From positions 1 through 32,906 of the forward strand of contig USSA01000015.1 in NCBI GenBank assembly GCA_900557255.1: a stretch of 32,906 bases of DNA, read 5' to 3'. The stretch is from an uncultured Prevotella sp. (lineage in GTDB: Bacteria > Bacteroidota > Bacteroidia > Bacteroidales > Bacteroidaceae). This document shows positions 15,539 through 24,065 of the stretch, piece by piece. The notes beneath the pieces are model-generated. The model was given only the letters and a program-made list of their open reading frames with translations, did not search any database and was not told the origin of the DNA. Position numbers and translations under genes: made by a program. Each line of letters starts with the position of its first letter. Position 1 is the stretch's first letter.

Positions 15539-18046
15539 CTACTTTCCTATTTTTGCCCCCCCATCCTTGTCGGAGCCGTAGTGGTAGCCATAGCCATAGC
15601 CATAGCCATAGTGGTAGCCATAGCGATAGTAGTGGCCGTAGCGGCCGCCCTGAGCCTTGGTTCCGTTCAGAATGAGCGACATATTCTTGAATTTCTTGTC
15701 CTTGTAGAGCTGCTCAATGTCGCCCAGCATACTGCGCTGCATCAAGCCCGAGCGTACCACGAAGATGGTGCGGTCGGCAAGTTTCTCTATAATCTGGGTA
15801 TCTGCCACGATTTCCACTGGTGGACAGTCGATGAACACATAATCGTACTCACCCCTCACCTGCTTGATCATCTTCTCCAGACGGTCGGTGAAGAGGAGCT
15901 CCGTAGGGTTAGGCGGCATGGTACCGATAGGCAGCACGTCGAAATCCTTCACCAGTCCATACTCCTCGCCATGGCAGATGATGCCCTCCAGGTCATCGGT
16001 CCTGCCGTTGAGATAGTCGCTGAGTCCCTCGCCAGGGCTGCCCACGAGCATGGATGCGGAACCATGGCGGAGGTCACCATCGATGACGAGCACCTTCTTC
16101 TCTTTGATGGCGAACGACATGGCGATGTTGCCTGCCAGGTGACTCTTGCCCGAGCCTGGGTTGAAAGACGTAAGGATGATGACGTTCTGCTCGGGATGGG
16201 TGCCTACCATAAACTCCATGTTTGTGCGCAGCACGCGGAACGCCTCGTTCACGATGTCGCGCTTGCCTGCCTTCACCACAATCTGTCGCGTCTCCTTCGG
16301 CTTCTTCCAGAACTGGATGCGCTGCAGAAGAGTTGGTCTGTTCTTGCGACTGATGCTGTATGGTATCTCACCGAGGAATGGTATGGTGATGTTCTTGAGG
16401 TCGTTTCTGCCCCTCACCGTCGTGTTCATGTTCTCACGGATAAAGATGACTACCACAGGTATCAGGAATCCGAGAACGAAAGCCACGAGGATGATGTTGC
16501 GGCGCACAGGCTGCACGGGCTTGATGTCGCCCGTAGGAGGGGTGATGATGCGCGTGTTGTAGGCGGTGAAAGCCTTGGAAAGCTCGTTTTCCTCTCTCTT
16601 CTGCAAGAGGAAGAGGTAGAGCGCCTCCTTCACCTTCTGCTGGCGACCCACTGTTTGCAGGTACTTTGCCTGACTAGGGTTGCTGGCTATCTGGCTGGTG
16701 GTCTGCGCCTCGTTTGCCTGCAGGTTGCCAAGCTGCGAGTTGAGTGTCACCACGAAGTTGTCGATACTGGTTACGATGCTATGGCGCATGGAGGCGAGGC
16801 TCTGGTCATAGTCAGCCACCAATGGGTTCTGCTCGCTGGAGTTAGCCACCAGGTTGTTGCGCTCCAGCTGCTGCTTGTTGTATTCGGTAATCTGCTGCTC
16901 GATGCCCGGACTGTCGATGCCGATATTGGCTGGCAGGAGCTGGTTCTTGCCCACCTTGCCCGTCAGGAAGTCGCGCAGGTAGCGTGCCATGGAGAGACGT
17001 GAGTTCAGTTCGAGTATCTGCTTGTCTACGTCGCCGCTCTTCTGCATGTATTGCTGTGCGGCGGTCTCTACGTCGGGCAGCAGATTGCGGCTCTTGAACG
17101 AGGAGATGTCCTTGTCTACATCACCCAGTTCTCGCTCGATGACGCCCAGGCGCTCGGTGATGAAATGGGAGGTGGAAACGGTCATCTGGTTCTTGTCCTC
17201 CATCCAGTTCTTGCGGTATACGGAGATGATGGTGTTCAGCACGTCCTCGGCGCGCTGGGTGAGCTGGTCCCTATAGGTCAGGTCGATGACTGTTGCCTTC
17301 TCCTCGCTGATGCTTGCCGAGAGCGACGCCTTGATATGGTCGGTCATGGCATAGAGGTTGGTGCGAGTCACATGCAGTTTCCTGCTCTCATATCCATTGA
17401 CGAAGGCTGAATAGCCCGGTGCCTGGTCTACGCATACATAGCCCATCGCCGTGCGGACGGTCTGGCCCAGCTTGCCCTGTACCTCCTCGTCCGATTCCAC
17501 TACGTTTCCAGCCTTGTCGGTACCACTCACATGTACGATGGAAAACAGGTTGCCATGCTTTACCTCTACATCCAAATTGGCACTCTGCATATCGTTCAAG
17601 CTATAGAAATGAACGGTTACAGGCAGCGTTCTGCCATAGAGAGCCACAGGATGGAAGGTACCGTCTTCACTGTAGTTTACGTCGAGTTTGAGCTGCTTGC
17701 CTGCCTCCAGCAAGACGGCTGGCGACTGGATGGCAATCAACTCGTTGTTGACGTTCGACTTGCCTCCCGAGAGTCCCATGTCGGAGAACATACTGGCCAC
17801 ATCGCTGTTGATGCTCTGGCTCTTGCCGTCTTCCTTGATGAGGATGGATGCCGTGCGCTGATAGACACTCGGCGTGGAGAGGAGGTAATAAGTGGCTATG
17901 CCCAGGGTGACGACGAGCGAGATGACAAACCATCGCCAGCGCACAAGGCACAGATACATTAAGTCTTGCAGACGAATGAAATCTTCTGCCTGCTGGGGGC
18001 GACGACCCGGAGCATTCTGCATCGTCGCTTGATTATTCTGAATCAT
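15539..18046 (-). CDS. Wzc-like polysaccharide co-polymerase / tyrosine autokinase
   Basis: This 835-residue protein is a fusion of a Wzz-type chain-length domain and a BY-kinase. An N-terminal membrane segment (FVISLVVTLGIATYYLL, near residue 38) and a second one (NIILVAFVLGFLIPVVVIFI, near residue 514) enclose a long periplasmic coiled-coil region. The cytoplasmic kinase has Walker A FNPGSGKSHLAGN near 630, Walker A' VLVIDGDLRHGS near 652 and Walker B YVFIDCPP near 740. The tail is very tyrosine-rich (11 Tyr in a Gly-Tyr-His stretch near residue 810), the usual autophosphorylation site. Phosphorylation cycles with the CpsB-type phosphatase are expected to control polymer length and export through the Wza-like pore. 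The Tyr tail is encoded by a hexamer repeat. Confidence 0.92.
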   Translation of the reverse strand: MIQNNQATMQNAPGRRPQQAEDFIRLQDLMYLCLVRWRWFVISLVVTLGIATYYLLSTPSVYQRTASILIKEDGKSQSINSDVASMFSDMGLSGGKSNVNNELIAIQSPAVLLEAGKQLKLDVNYSEDGTFHPVALYGRTLPVTVHFYSLNDMQSANLDVEVKHGNLFSIVHVSGTDKAGNVVESDEEVQGKLGQTVRTAMGYVCVDQAPGYSAFVNGYESRKLHVTRTNLYAMTDHIKASLSASISEEKATVIDLTYRDQLTQRAEDVLNTIISVYRKNWMEDKNQMTVSTSHFITERLGVIERELGDVDKDISSFKSRNLLPDVETAAQQYMQKSGDVDKQILELNSRLSMARYLRDFLTGKVGKNQLLPANIGIDSPGIEQQITEYNKQQLERNNLVANSSEQNPLVADYDQSLASMRHSIVTSIDNFVVTLNSQLGNLQANEAQTTSQIASNPSQAKYLQTVGRQQKVKEALYLFLLQKREENELSKAFTAYNTRIITPPTGDIKPVQPVRRNIILVAFVLGFLIPVVVIFIRENMNTTVRGRNDLKNITIPFLGEIPYSISRKNRPTLLQRIQFWKKPKETRQIVVKAGKRDIVNEAFRVLRTNMEFMVGTHPEQNVIILTSFNPGSGKSHLAGNIAMSFAIKEKKVLVIDGDLRHGSASMLVGSPGEGLSDYLNGRTDDLEGIICHGEEYGLVKDFDVLPIGTMPPNPTELLFTDRLEKMIKQVRGEYDYVFIDCPPVEIVADTQIIEKLADRTIFVVRSGLMQRSMLGDIEQLYKDKKFKNMSLILNGTKAQGGRYGHYYRYGYHYGYGYGYGYHYGSDKDGGAKIGK
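15579..15632. repeat. Hexamer tandem repeat encoding the Wzc tyrosine tail
   Basis: TAGCCA occurs four times in a row at 15585-15608, flanked by related hexamers (TAGTGG, TAGCCA, TAGCGA). On the minus strand each unit encodes a Gly-Tyr or His-Tyr pair. Changes by whole units would alter the number of tyrosines without changing the frame. Confidence 0.85.
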
Positions 18047-18056
18047 TGAATTTGAA

Positions 18057-18095
18057 TGTTGAATGTTGAGTGTTGAATGTTGAATGTTGAGTGTT
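18057..18095. repeat. Heptad repeat between the Wza-like and wzc genes
   Basis: Five and a half 7-base units (TGTTGAA, TGTTGAG, TGTTGAA, TGTTGAA, TGTTGAG, TGTT) on the plus strand. It fills most of the 64-base gap between the wza-like stop and the wzc start. Confidence 0.9.
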
Positions 18096-18110
18096 CACTC
18101 AACTCTTACA

Positions 18111-18908
18111 TTATTTCTTGATAAGTACTGCCACGCTGGTGGCAAGTGAGGCAAGGCTAATCCAGAAGCCCGTGCTCCTGACATTGTTGCCATTGACCGT
18201 GCTCTGGCGAGCCTTGGTCTCGTTGGGGCTGATGTAAACCACGTCGTTCTGCTGCAGGTAATATACCGGACTGTTGAACACGCTATTTCCCGAGCAGAGA
18301 TTGATCTTGTATATCTTCTGGTGGCCGTTTTCCTGGCGCAACACCATCACGTCTTCACGGGTGCCATAGATGGTCAGGTCGCCCGCCTTGCTAAGGGCAT
18401 CGAGAATAGTCACTTTCTCGTCCTCGATTTCATACTGTCCAGGGCGTGCCACCTCACCAATCACCGAATAGTGGAGATTTGTCAGGCTGACGGTCACCAC
18501 GGGATCCTTCACCAAGTTGCGCTCCACCAGAACTTTCTTGATTCCCTCGGCAATCTGCTCTCGGGTACGACCTGCCACATGCAGGGTGCCCAGCACCGGA
18601 AAGTCGATGTTGCCCTTGCTGTCTACCGTATAATAATAGGCATCCTTGGCGATGGACGACGTAGAGTAACTGGTGGTGGTTCCCGTAAGGTTGAAGAGCT
18701 GTGTGATCTGTGGATCCTTGCTCTTCACGCCGATGTAGAGTTTATCTGTTGGTTTGGCGGTGATCACCGCACTTTTCAGATTGATTAGCGTGTCAGGATT
18801 TTGGTTAAAATCCTGGAAATAAGCTATTTGTTGTGGAGTTCCACAAGCTGACAGGACAAGAAGTCCCGTACAAAAAGCTCCAGAAAGCAATGATTTACGA
18901 TATTTCAT
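18111..18908 (-). CDS. Wza-like polysaccharide export lipoprotein
   Basis: This 265-residue outer-membrane lipoprotein has a signal peptide ending in the lipobox LSAC at residues 19-22 and then GTPQQIAYFQD, a common start for the Bacteroidales family. The Poly_export domain follows (DKLYIGVKSKDPQITQLFN near 55, then DFPVLGTLHVAGRTREQIAEGI near 97). The SLBB domain is near residues 148-215 (YSVIGEVARPGQYEI, VTILDALSKAGDLTIYGTRED). It would form the outer-membrane exit pore for the polymer and contact the Wzc-like kinase. A C-terminal hydrophobic stretch (GFWISLASLATSVAVLIKK) may be the membrane-spanning helix. Only 6 bases separate it from upxY. Confidence 0.92.
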   Translation of the reverse strand: MKYRKSLLSGAFCTGLLVLSACGTPQQIAYFQDFNQNPDTLINLKSAVITAKPTDKLYIGVKSKDPQITQLFNLTGTTTSYSTSSIAKDAYYYTVDSKGNIDFPVLGTLHVAGRTREQIAEGIKKVLVERNLVKDPVVTVSLTNLHYSVIGEVARPGQYEIEDEKVTILDALSKAGDLTIYGTREDVMVLRQENGHQKIYKINLCSGNSVFNSPVYYLQQNDVVYISPNETKARQSTVNGNNVRSTGFWISLASLATSVAVLIKK

Positions 18909-18914
18909 ATGATT

Positions 18915-19574
18915 TTATATTTTTTCTAGAAAACATCTTGGTATATAGGTGGTGGCGACGGCACAGATTCCCTCTATCATGACGATGAGCCGATGGTCGC
19001 CATTGATACGCTTGATTTCGCCCTCCAGACCTTTGAACCTGCCGTCGATGACCCTGACACGTTCACCTTTCTTCCAGTTGAAGGCTCCATCCTCGAAATA
19101 TTCCAGCCCCTCCTGATCGCCCGACGATACCATCATGAACATCTGCATCTGTCGCTCGGGAATGGCGATGGGCTGTGGGTCGAAGTCCACCAGCTGGCGA
19201 TATAGCCTTGCCTTGCCACACAGTTCCCGCTCCAGGCATAGCGCCTGTCGCTTGTTGCTGCGCATGAAGAAAAGCGAGGGTATGAGTGGGCGCTCCACCA
19301 CAATCTTCTTGCCTTGGCTGTTTATTTGTCTCTCTTTTACGAAGGGGGCGTAATATTCCATCACATCGCCCATCATATCTTCGGGGAATGTGTTTTTCAT
19401 CTGGTCAGAATCCTTAAGCCCGTTGTTGAACAGGTTGAACAAGTCTCGGCAAAGCGCCACTTTGTTCATGAACACGCGCATGGCATACCATGATGCCTCT
19501 GTCTCGGCTGGTTCGCCAAGAGTCTCGGCTTGTATGCCTAGAGAATGATTGATATCTTTTATTGTATTGTCCAT
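18915..19574 (-). CDS. UpxY-type NusG-like transcription antiterminator of the capsule operon
   Basis: This 219-residue protein has an N-terminal NGN-like domain (SWYAMRVFMNKVALCRDLF near residue 29, then PLIPSLFFMRSNKRQ near 96) and a C-terminal KOW motif (GERVRVIDGRFKGLEGEI near 170). This is the layout of UpxY proteins, specialised NusG paralogues known from Bacteroides fragilis capsule loci to let RNA polymerase read through the long operon from its own leader. It is the first gene after the promoter and a leader of about 200 bases that contains two hairpins. No UpxZ-like gene is seen in the window. The family call is strong; action on this leader is inferred. Confidence 0.9.
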   Translation of the reverse strand: MDNTIKDINHSLGIQAETLGEPAETEASWYAMRVFMNKVALCRDLFNLFNNGLKDSDQMKNTFPEDMMGDVMEYYAPFVKERQINSQGKKIVVERPLIPSLFFMRSNKRQALCLERELCGKARLYRQLVDFDPQPIAIPERQMQMFMMVSSGDQEGLEYFEDGAFNWKKGERVRVIDGRFKGLEGEIKRINGDHRLIVMIEGICAVATTYIPRCFLEKI

Positions 19575-19777
19575 TCTTTCATTTTAAGTATTCTTATATA
19601 GACACATTTTCTCTTCCCCCTTGTGTCGAAACGAGTCGTCACAAGCAGCAAGGAGATTGAGACAGTATACTTCTCGTAAAGCTTCTGTCGTTCGGAGCAA
19701 CCCTGATCCAGGCGATGCTGTACCCGCAATCCCATTTGGGTAACTAAACCTCATATTTCCTGGTTTAGTTCTCAAAC
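19575..19777 (-). promoter_or_regulatory. Structured 5' leader of the capsule operon
   Basis: This is the predicted untranslated leader between the promoter and upxY. It contains two hairpins: a perfect 9-bp stem (19742-19750 with 19762-19770, AACTAAACC and GGTTTAGTT) at the very start of the RNA, and a second stem (19620-19628 with 19637-19645, CTTGTG plus CGA, one mismatch, six-base loop). By analogy with B. fragilis, the leader is where UpxY would load. A 63-codon open frame (19584-19775) starts at about the transcription start and is probably not translated. Confidence 0.55.
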
Positions 19778-19783
19778 GCGCCG

Positions 19784-19813
19784 CAAAGTTAACAAAAAAA
19801 AAAAAAAACGAAA
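19784..19813 (-). promoter_or_regulatory. Promoter of the capsule operon with a T15 run in its spacer
   Basis: On the minus strand TAACTTTG (19784-19791) matches the -7 consensus. A plausible -33 word TTTC lies at 19810-19813. Fifteen consecutive T (A15 at 19794-19808 on the plus strand) make up almost the whole 18-base spacer, so slippage in this run would change the spacing directly. No flanking inverted repeats were seen, so inversion by a recombinase is not indicated. Confidence 0.65.
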
Positions 19814-19908
19814 GAATGTTAGTACAACTTTAGCTAAAATTAGTTTTTTAAGCCGTTTTCTTAATATACGTTAATTTTACTGTTTTATTTGCATACAAAA
19901 CATAAAAC

Positions 19909-19943
19909 CGGGATAAATCTCTTTCAATAAGTGATTTACCCCG
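19909..19943 (-). terminator. Terminator of the ATP synthase operon
   Basis: On the minus strand CGGGGTAAATC and GATTTATCCCG form an 11-bp stem with one G-U pair and a 13-base loop, about 29 bases after the atpG stop. It is followed by a T-rich stretch (GTTTTATGTTTTG). Confidence 0.75.
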
Positions 19944-19971
19944 ATTAAACATTATACAGATGGAAGGAAAC

Positions 19972-20946
19972 TTAGTTGTTTACGCTACCTCCCACAATAT
20001 CAAGCAATTCATTGGTAATGGCCTGTTGACGACTCTTGTTATACTGCAAGTTGAGTTCGCGCAAGAGTTCATCGGCATTATCCGTAGCGGTCTGCATGGC
20101 CACCATTCTGGCAGCATGCTCACTCGCCTGGCTATCCAGCAACGCTGTATAAATCATCAGACGAAGCTGCTTAGGAATCAAGACTCCCAAAACAGTCTCC
20201 AAGTCTGGCTCTACAATGAAGTCATCATTCAGAGGTTTTGCCTCAGAACTCTGGCGTTCGTCAGCTTCAGCCTGCTTTTGGCGCAGATATTCCTGAGCCT
20301 TTGCCGTAGCCACATTAGAGGTAAGGTCACGATCGTTGTCCACTCCTATCGCCTCAGTGCTGAGGTCAATAGGCAAGAAAGTCTTGCGGGTCAGAATCTG
20401 TGAACCGGCACTCTTAAAGTGATGATAAATCATCTCCACCTTATCGAGCTCACCAGCAGCATACTGCATGGCAAGTGAATGGGCGATATCTGCACAGGCG
20501 CTGGCATGAGGATGATCGGCAAGATCATTAAAGTTACCGCCAATCTTCAAACCCAGTTTCTGTGCCTTCTCTGCCACTTTTCGTCCGATAGGATATACCG
20601 TGATGTCGTCAATGCCTTGAGCCTTATACTCGTCCACCGCATGCATCATCATCTTGATAACGTTGGAATTGAATCCACCACACAAGCTGCTGTTAGAACT
20701 GTATACCACAAGAGCTACACGCTTGGTTTCCTTGTGCTCCAACTGCAACGGATGGTCGACATTCGGAGTACTTACCAGGAAACTCTTGAGGATATGTTCC
20801 AGCATATTTCCATAAGGCAGCATATTCTGGATAGCTACCTGAGCATGATGCAACTTACTGGAAGCCACCATCTTCATCGCACTCGTAATCTTACGGGTAC
20901 TGTTAACGCTGGCTATGCGAGTTTTAATCTCTTTTAATGACGGCAT
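19972..20946 (-). CDS. atpG: ATP synthase F1 gamma subunit
   Basis: This is the rotor shaft of the F1 part of ATP synthase. The 324-residue protein starts MPSLKEIKTRIASVNSTRKI and keeps the standard N-terminal helix KITSAMKMVASSKL, with the family C-terminal helix present (ALLDSQASEHAARMVAMQTA followed by LNLQYNKSRQQAITNELLDI). It is longer than the roughly 286 residues of E. coli. The extra residues form a charged insertion near 205-240 (LRQKQAEADERQSSEAKPLND), as in other Bacteroidales. It is the last gene of the operon, 6 bases after atpA. Confidence 0.95.
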   Translation of the reverse strand: MPSLKEIKTRIASVNSTRKITSAMKMVASSKLHHAQVAIQNMLPYGNMLEHILKSFLVSTPNVDHPLQLEHKETKRVALVVYSSNSSLCGGFNSNVIKMMMHAVDEYKAQGIDDITVYPIGRKVAEKAQKLGLKIGGNFNDLADHPHASACADIAHSLAMQYAAGELDKVEMIYHHFKSAGSQILTRKTFLPIDLSTEAIGVDNDRDLTSNVATAKAQEYLRQKQAEADERQSSEAKPLNDDFIVEPDLETVLGVLIPKQLRLMIYTALLDSQASEHAARMVAMQTATDNADELLRELNLQYNKSRQQAITNELLDIVGGSVNN

Positions 20947-20952
20947 AGGCTA

Positions 20953-22539
20953 TTACGCTTTATATTGTCCTGCAACATTAGCCATGGTCTCCTCGACTGC
21001 CGTAATGGCATCGTCGGTGAGTTTACCATCGCCCAAAGTCTCAATCACATCAGCGTGCTGGCTGCGCATTGCATCGAGGAACAGATCCTGACAGTCGCGA
21101 ACCTTATCCATTGGCACGTCGTGCATCAATCCGTGAACACCACAGTAGAGAATAGCTACCTGCTCGCCTACCGGCATTGGGCGGTACTGAGGCTGAACCA
21201 GCAACTGGTCGTTCTTACGGCCACGGTCCAGAGTCATCGCTGTTACGGCATCCATATCGCTAGAGAACTTAGAGAAGGCCTCCAACTCACGATACTGAGC
21301 CATATCAATCTTCAGTGTACCAGCCACCTTCTTCATACTCTTGATCTGGGCAGAACCACCTACACGGGATACGGAGATACCTACGTTGATAGCTGGACGG
21401 AAGCCCTGGTTGAAGAGGTCGGTCTCAAGGAAGATCTGACCGTCGGTGATGGAAATCACGTTGGTTGGGATGTATGCTGATACGTCACCAGCCTGTGTTT
21501 CGATGATAGGGAGGGCTGTCAAAGAACCACCACCCTTAACGTGACCCTTCATGCACTCTGGAAGGTCGTTCATCTGCTCGGCTACCTCCTGCTGGTCGTT
21601 GATACGAGCTGCACGCTCCAACAGACGAGAGTGGAGATAGAACACATCACCAGGATAAGCCTCACGTCCGGATGGACGGCGGAGGATCAGAGATACCTCA
21701 CGGTAAGCCACAGCCTGCTTACTCAAGTCATCGTATACTACGAGAGCTGAGTAACCACGGTCGCGGAAGTACTCGCCGATAGCTGCACCGGCAAATGGTG
21801 CGTAATACTGCATGGCTGCAGGATCGGCAGCGGTAGCACTTACGATGATGGTATATGGCAGGGCGCCATGCTCCTTGAGGTTCTGTACCAATGCTGCAAC
21901 AGTAGATGCTTTCTGACCGATAGCTACATAGATACAATATACTGGCTTGCCAGCCTCATAGAAACTCTTCTGGTTGATGATGGTATCCACTGCGATGGCA
22001 GTCTTACCGGTCTGACGGTCACCGATGATCAACTCACGCTGTCCACGACCGATTGGAATCATAGAGTCTACCGCCTTCAAACCAGTCTGAAGAGGTTCCT
22101 TTACTGGCTGACGATAGATTACACCAGGTGCCTTACGATCCAAAGGCATCTCGAAAGAATCGGTGAGGTCGATGTCACCCAGACCATCAATAGCCTGACC
22201 CAGAGGGTTTACGACACGTCCGAGGAAGTTGTCGTTTACGCGGATAGAAGCGATACGGTGTGTACGCTTCACGCTCTGTCCCTCCTTGATGCCAGCTGTA
22301 GGACCTAAGAGGACACAACCTACATTGTCTTCCTCCAAGTTCATGACGATAGCCATGGTTCCGTTCTCAAACTCAAGAAGTTCATTAGCCTCGGCATTGC
22401 GCAGACCATAGATACGAGCCACGCCATCGCTGACGGTAAGCACGGTACCCACCTCGTCAAACTGCTGAGAGCCATTAACCTCCTGGAGCTGCTGCTGAAG
22501 AACCTCAGACACCTCACTTGGTTTAATTTTATCTGACAT
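20953..22539 (-). CDS. atpA: ATP synthase F1 alpha subunit
   Basis: This is the regulatory nucleotide-binding subunit of F1, forming the hexamer with beta. The 528-residue protein has an N-terminal segment ([15 protein letters not shown]), the beta-barrel region, a P-loop [13 protein letters not shown] near residue 170 and the typical [21 protein letters not shown] stretch (read in parts). The arginine in [15 protein letters not shown] is the conserved finger that reaches the beta catalytic site. Length and order are normal. It lies 23 bases after atpH. Confidence 0.96.
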   Translation of the reverse strand: MSDKIKPSEVSEVLQQQLQEVNGSQQFDEVGTVLTVSDGVARIYGLRNAEANELLEFENGTMAIVMNLEEDNVGCVLLGPTAGIKEGQSVKRTHRIASIRVNDNFLGRVVNPLGQAIDGLGDIDLTDSFEMPLDRKAPGVIYRQPVKEPLQTGLKAVDSMIPIGRGQRELIIGDRQTGKTAIAVDTIINQKSFYEAGKPVYCIYVAIGQKASTVAALVQNLKEHGALPYTIIVSATAADPAAMQYYAPFAGAAIGEYFRDRGYSALVVYDDLSKQAVAYREVSLILRRPSGREAYPGDVFYLHSRLLERAARINDQQEVAEQMNDLPECMKGHVKGGGSLTALPIIETQAGDVSAYIPTNVISITDGQIFLETDLFNQGFRPAINVGISVSRVGGSAQIKSMKKVAGTLKIDMAQYRELEAFSKFSSDMDAVTAMTLDRGRKNDQLLVQPQYRPMPVGEQVAILYCGVHGLMHDVPMDKVRDCQDLFLDAMRSQHADVIETLGDGKLTDDAITAVEETMANVAGQYKA

Positions 22540-22562
22540 TTTGTTATTTACTTTAATTAATT

Positions 22563-23099
22563 TTACTTTTTGAGCTGTGTCAGAATGTTGTTGAGCTTAG
22601 TCTTTACGCTCGCATCCATTCTGTAAGTATCATACTCAAGGATGAAACCACCAATCAGTTCAGGGTTCACCTCGGTCTTGAACTCCACAGTACCTTTCGT
22701 TCTCTGCTCCACCATCTTGCGCATCTTGTCCTCCGTAGAGGCGTCAACGGCAGTGGCGGTGATCAGCTTACCGCGGATGATGTTCTTCTGTTTCCTGTAA
22801 AGAGTGATATACGAAGCAGCCATGAATTGCAGGGTGCTCTCCCTATCCTCTTTCAAGACAAGAGCGATAAACTTCTTGCTCAGTTCCGTAGGCTCTTTGC
22901 CCAGGGCTGTGATGAGAAGTGCCTCTTTCTTGTCTTTGGAAAGCATAGGGTTGTCTATCGTAAATCTCAGTTCAGGCACGTCGATGTAGCTCTTAAAGAG
23001 CGTCTGCATCTCCTGGTAGACCTGATCTTCGAGCTTCATGCCGAGTGCAGCCTTGATGAGGGCACGGGCATAACGCACCGATATTACACCTATATCCAT
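22563..23099 (-). CDS. atpH: ATP synthase F1 delta subunit
   Basis: This 178-residue OSCP-type subunit joins the F1 head to the b-subunit stalk. The N-terminal helical domain ([15 protein letters not shown]) and the C-terminal conserved part ([32 protein letters not shown], in parts) are typical. It follows atpF after 8 bases and precedes atpA. Sequence conservation is low in this family, so position adds to the confidence. Confidence 0.93.
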   Translation of the reverse strand: MDIGVISVRYARALIKAALGMKLEDQVYQEMQTLFKSYIDVPELRFTIDNPMLSKDKKEALLITALGKEPTELSKKFIALVLKEDRESTLQFMAASYITLYRKQKNIIRGKLITATAVDASTEDKMRKMVEQRTKGTVEFKTEVNPELIGGFILEYDTYRMDASVKTKLNNILTQLKK

Positions 23100-23107
23100 A
23101 AGCTTTA

Positions 23108-23608
23108 CTATTTGTTGTCAGAAGAAACCTCGTCCAGCAGTCGATTTATCATATCCATCTGTGCCTTGTCGTCAGAGAGCTTAGCCTTGAGCACCTTCTC
23201 TGCAATCTGAACAGAGAGTTCGGCTACCTGGCCTCGGATTTCACGAATGGCGTTCTGCTTCTCGGTCTCAATCTGCTTCTTGGCATCAGAGAGGAGACGT
23301 GCGCCTTCTTCGCGTGCTTTATCCTGTGCTTTCTCTACAATGGCATCGCGGGTTTCGGCAGCCTCCTTGAGGAGGGCAGCCTGCTTCTCGCGAGCTTCCT
23401 GCAAGATGGATTCACCTTCTTTTTGGATATTGGCAAGCTTCTCGTTGGCTTCGTGAGCCTTCTTCAGACTTTCATCGATGAAAGCCTTGCGCCCGTTCAC
23501 CATCTTAATGATGGCTGGGAATCCAGCCTTCCAAAGAATGATGAAGACGATGATGAAGACCAGCGTCATCCAGAAGAGCAAACCGCTATCAGGAATTAAT
23601 AAATCCAT
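23108..23608 (-). CDS. atpF: ATP synthase Fo b subunit
   Basis: This 166-residue protein has one N-terminal membrane segment (LLFWMTLVFIIVFIILWKAG) followed by a long charged coiled coil rich in Ala, Lys and Glu. This is the peripheral stalk that holds the F1 head against Fo. It follows atpE after a 137-base gap that contains a large stem-loop, an unusually long gap for this operon. Confidence 0.95.
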   Translation of the reverse strand: MDLLIPDSGLLFWMTLVFIIVFIILWKAGFPAIIKMVNGRKAFIDESLKKAHEANEKLANIQKEGESILQEAREKQAALLKEAAETRDAIVEKAQDKAREEGARLLSDAKKQIETEKQNAIREIRGQVAELSVQIAEKVLKAKLSDDKAQMDMINRLLDEVSSDNK

Positions 23609-23657
23609 ATATACTGGTTAAAGTTTTACTTAAACGTTTTATTTTAACTAACTCTAG

Positions 23658-23745
23658 AATCATCTCTATCATGCCCCGGAAAGACATCAGGCTGATGCCT
23701 GAGACTTCCTTTAATCGGGGCAGATGATAGTGACAGATGAGATGA

Positions 23746-23747
<2 letters not shown>
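23658..23747 (-). other. Large stem-loop between atpE and atpF
   Basis: Nested complementary arms run through the gap: AATCATCTC (23658-23666) with GAGATGATT (23739-23747), TATCA with TGATA, TGCCCCG (23672-23678) with CGGGGCA (23716-23722), GGAA-AG with CTTCC, and CAGGC with GCCTG around a TGAT loop. The structure begins at the atpE stop codon. No T run follows on the minus strand, so an RNA processing or stability element is more likely than a simple terminator. Confidence 0.65.
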
Positions 23748-23997
<250 letters not shown>

Positions 23998-24065
23998 TTA
24001 AGTTGTTTATATTTTCTTTGTTTATTATCTGAATGAAATTAGATCCGTAATCTATAATCTATAAA

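Noticed and set aside
15556..15562. G7 run (minus strand) near the wzc 3' end as a phase-variation site
   Set aside because: The gene is in frame here and only the last few codons would change, so switching would have little effect. It shows that G7 runs alone are not proof of phase variation.
15449..17002. 517-codon open frame antisense to wzc
   Set aside because: Wzc has all its motifs in order on the other strand. The antisense product is low-complexity (Ala-Ile repeats, His-rich) and comes from the repeats and GC bias.
19584..19775. 63-codon open frame in the upxY leader
   Set aside because: Its start is at about the predicted transcription start, and it overlaps both leader hairpins. 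It has no features of a known leader peptide.
19742..19813. Invertible capsule promoter as in B. fragilis
   Set aside because: The only inverted repeat here is a short hairpin inside the leader and does not flank the promoter. No invertase gene is in the window.
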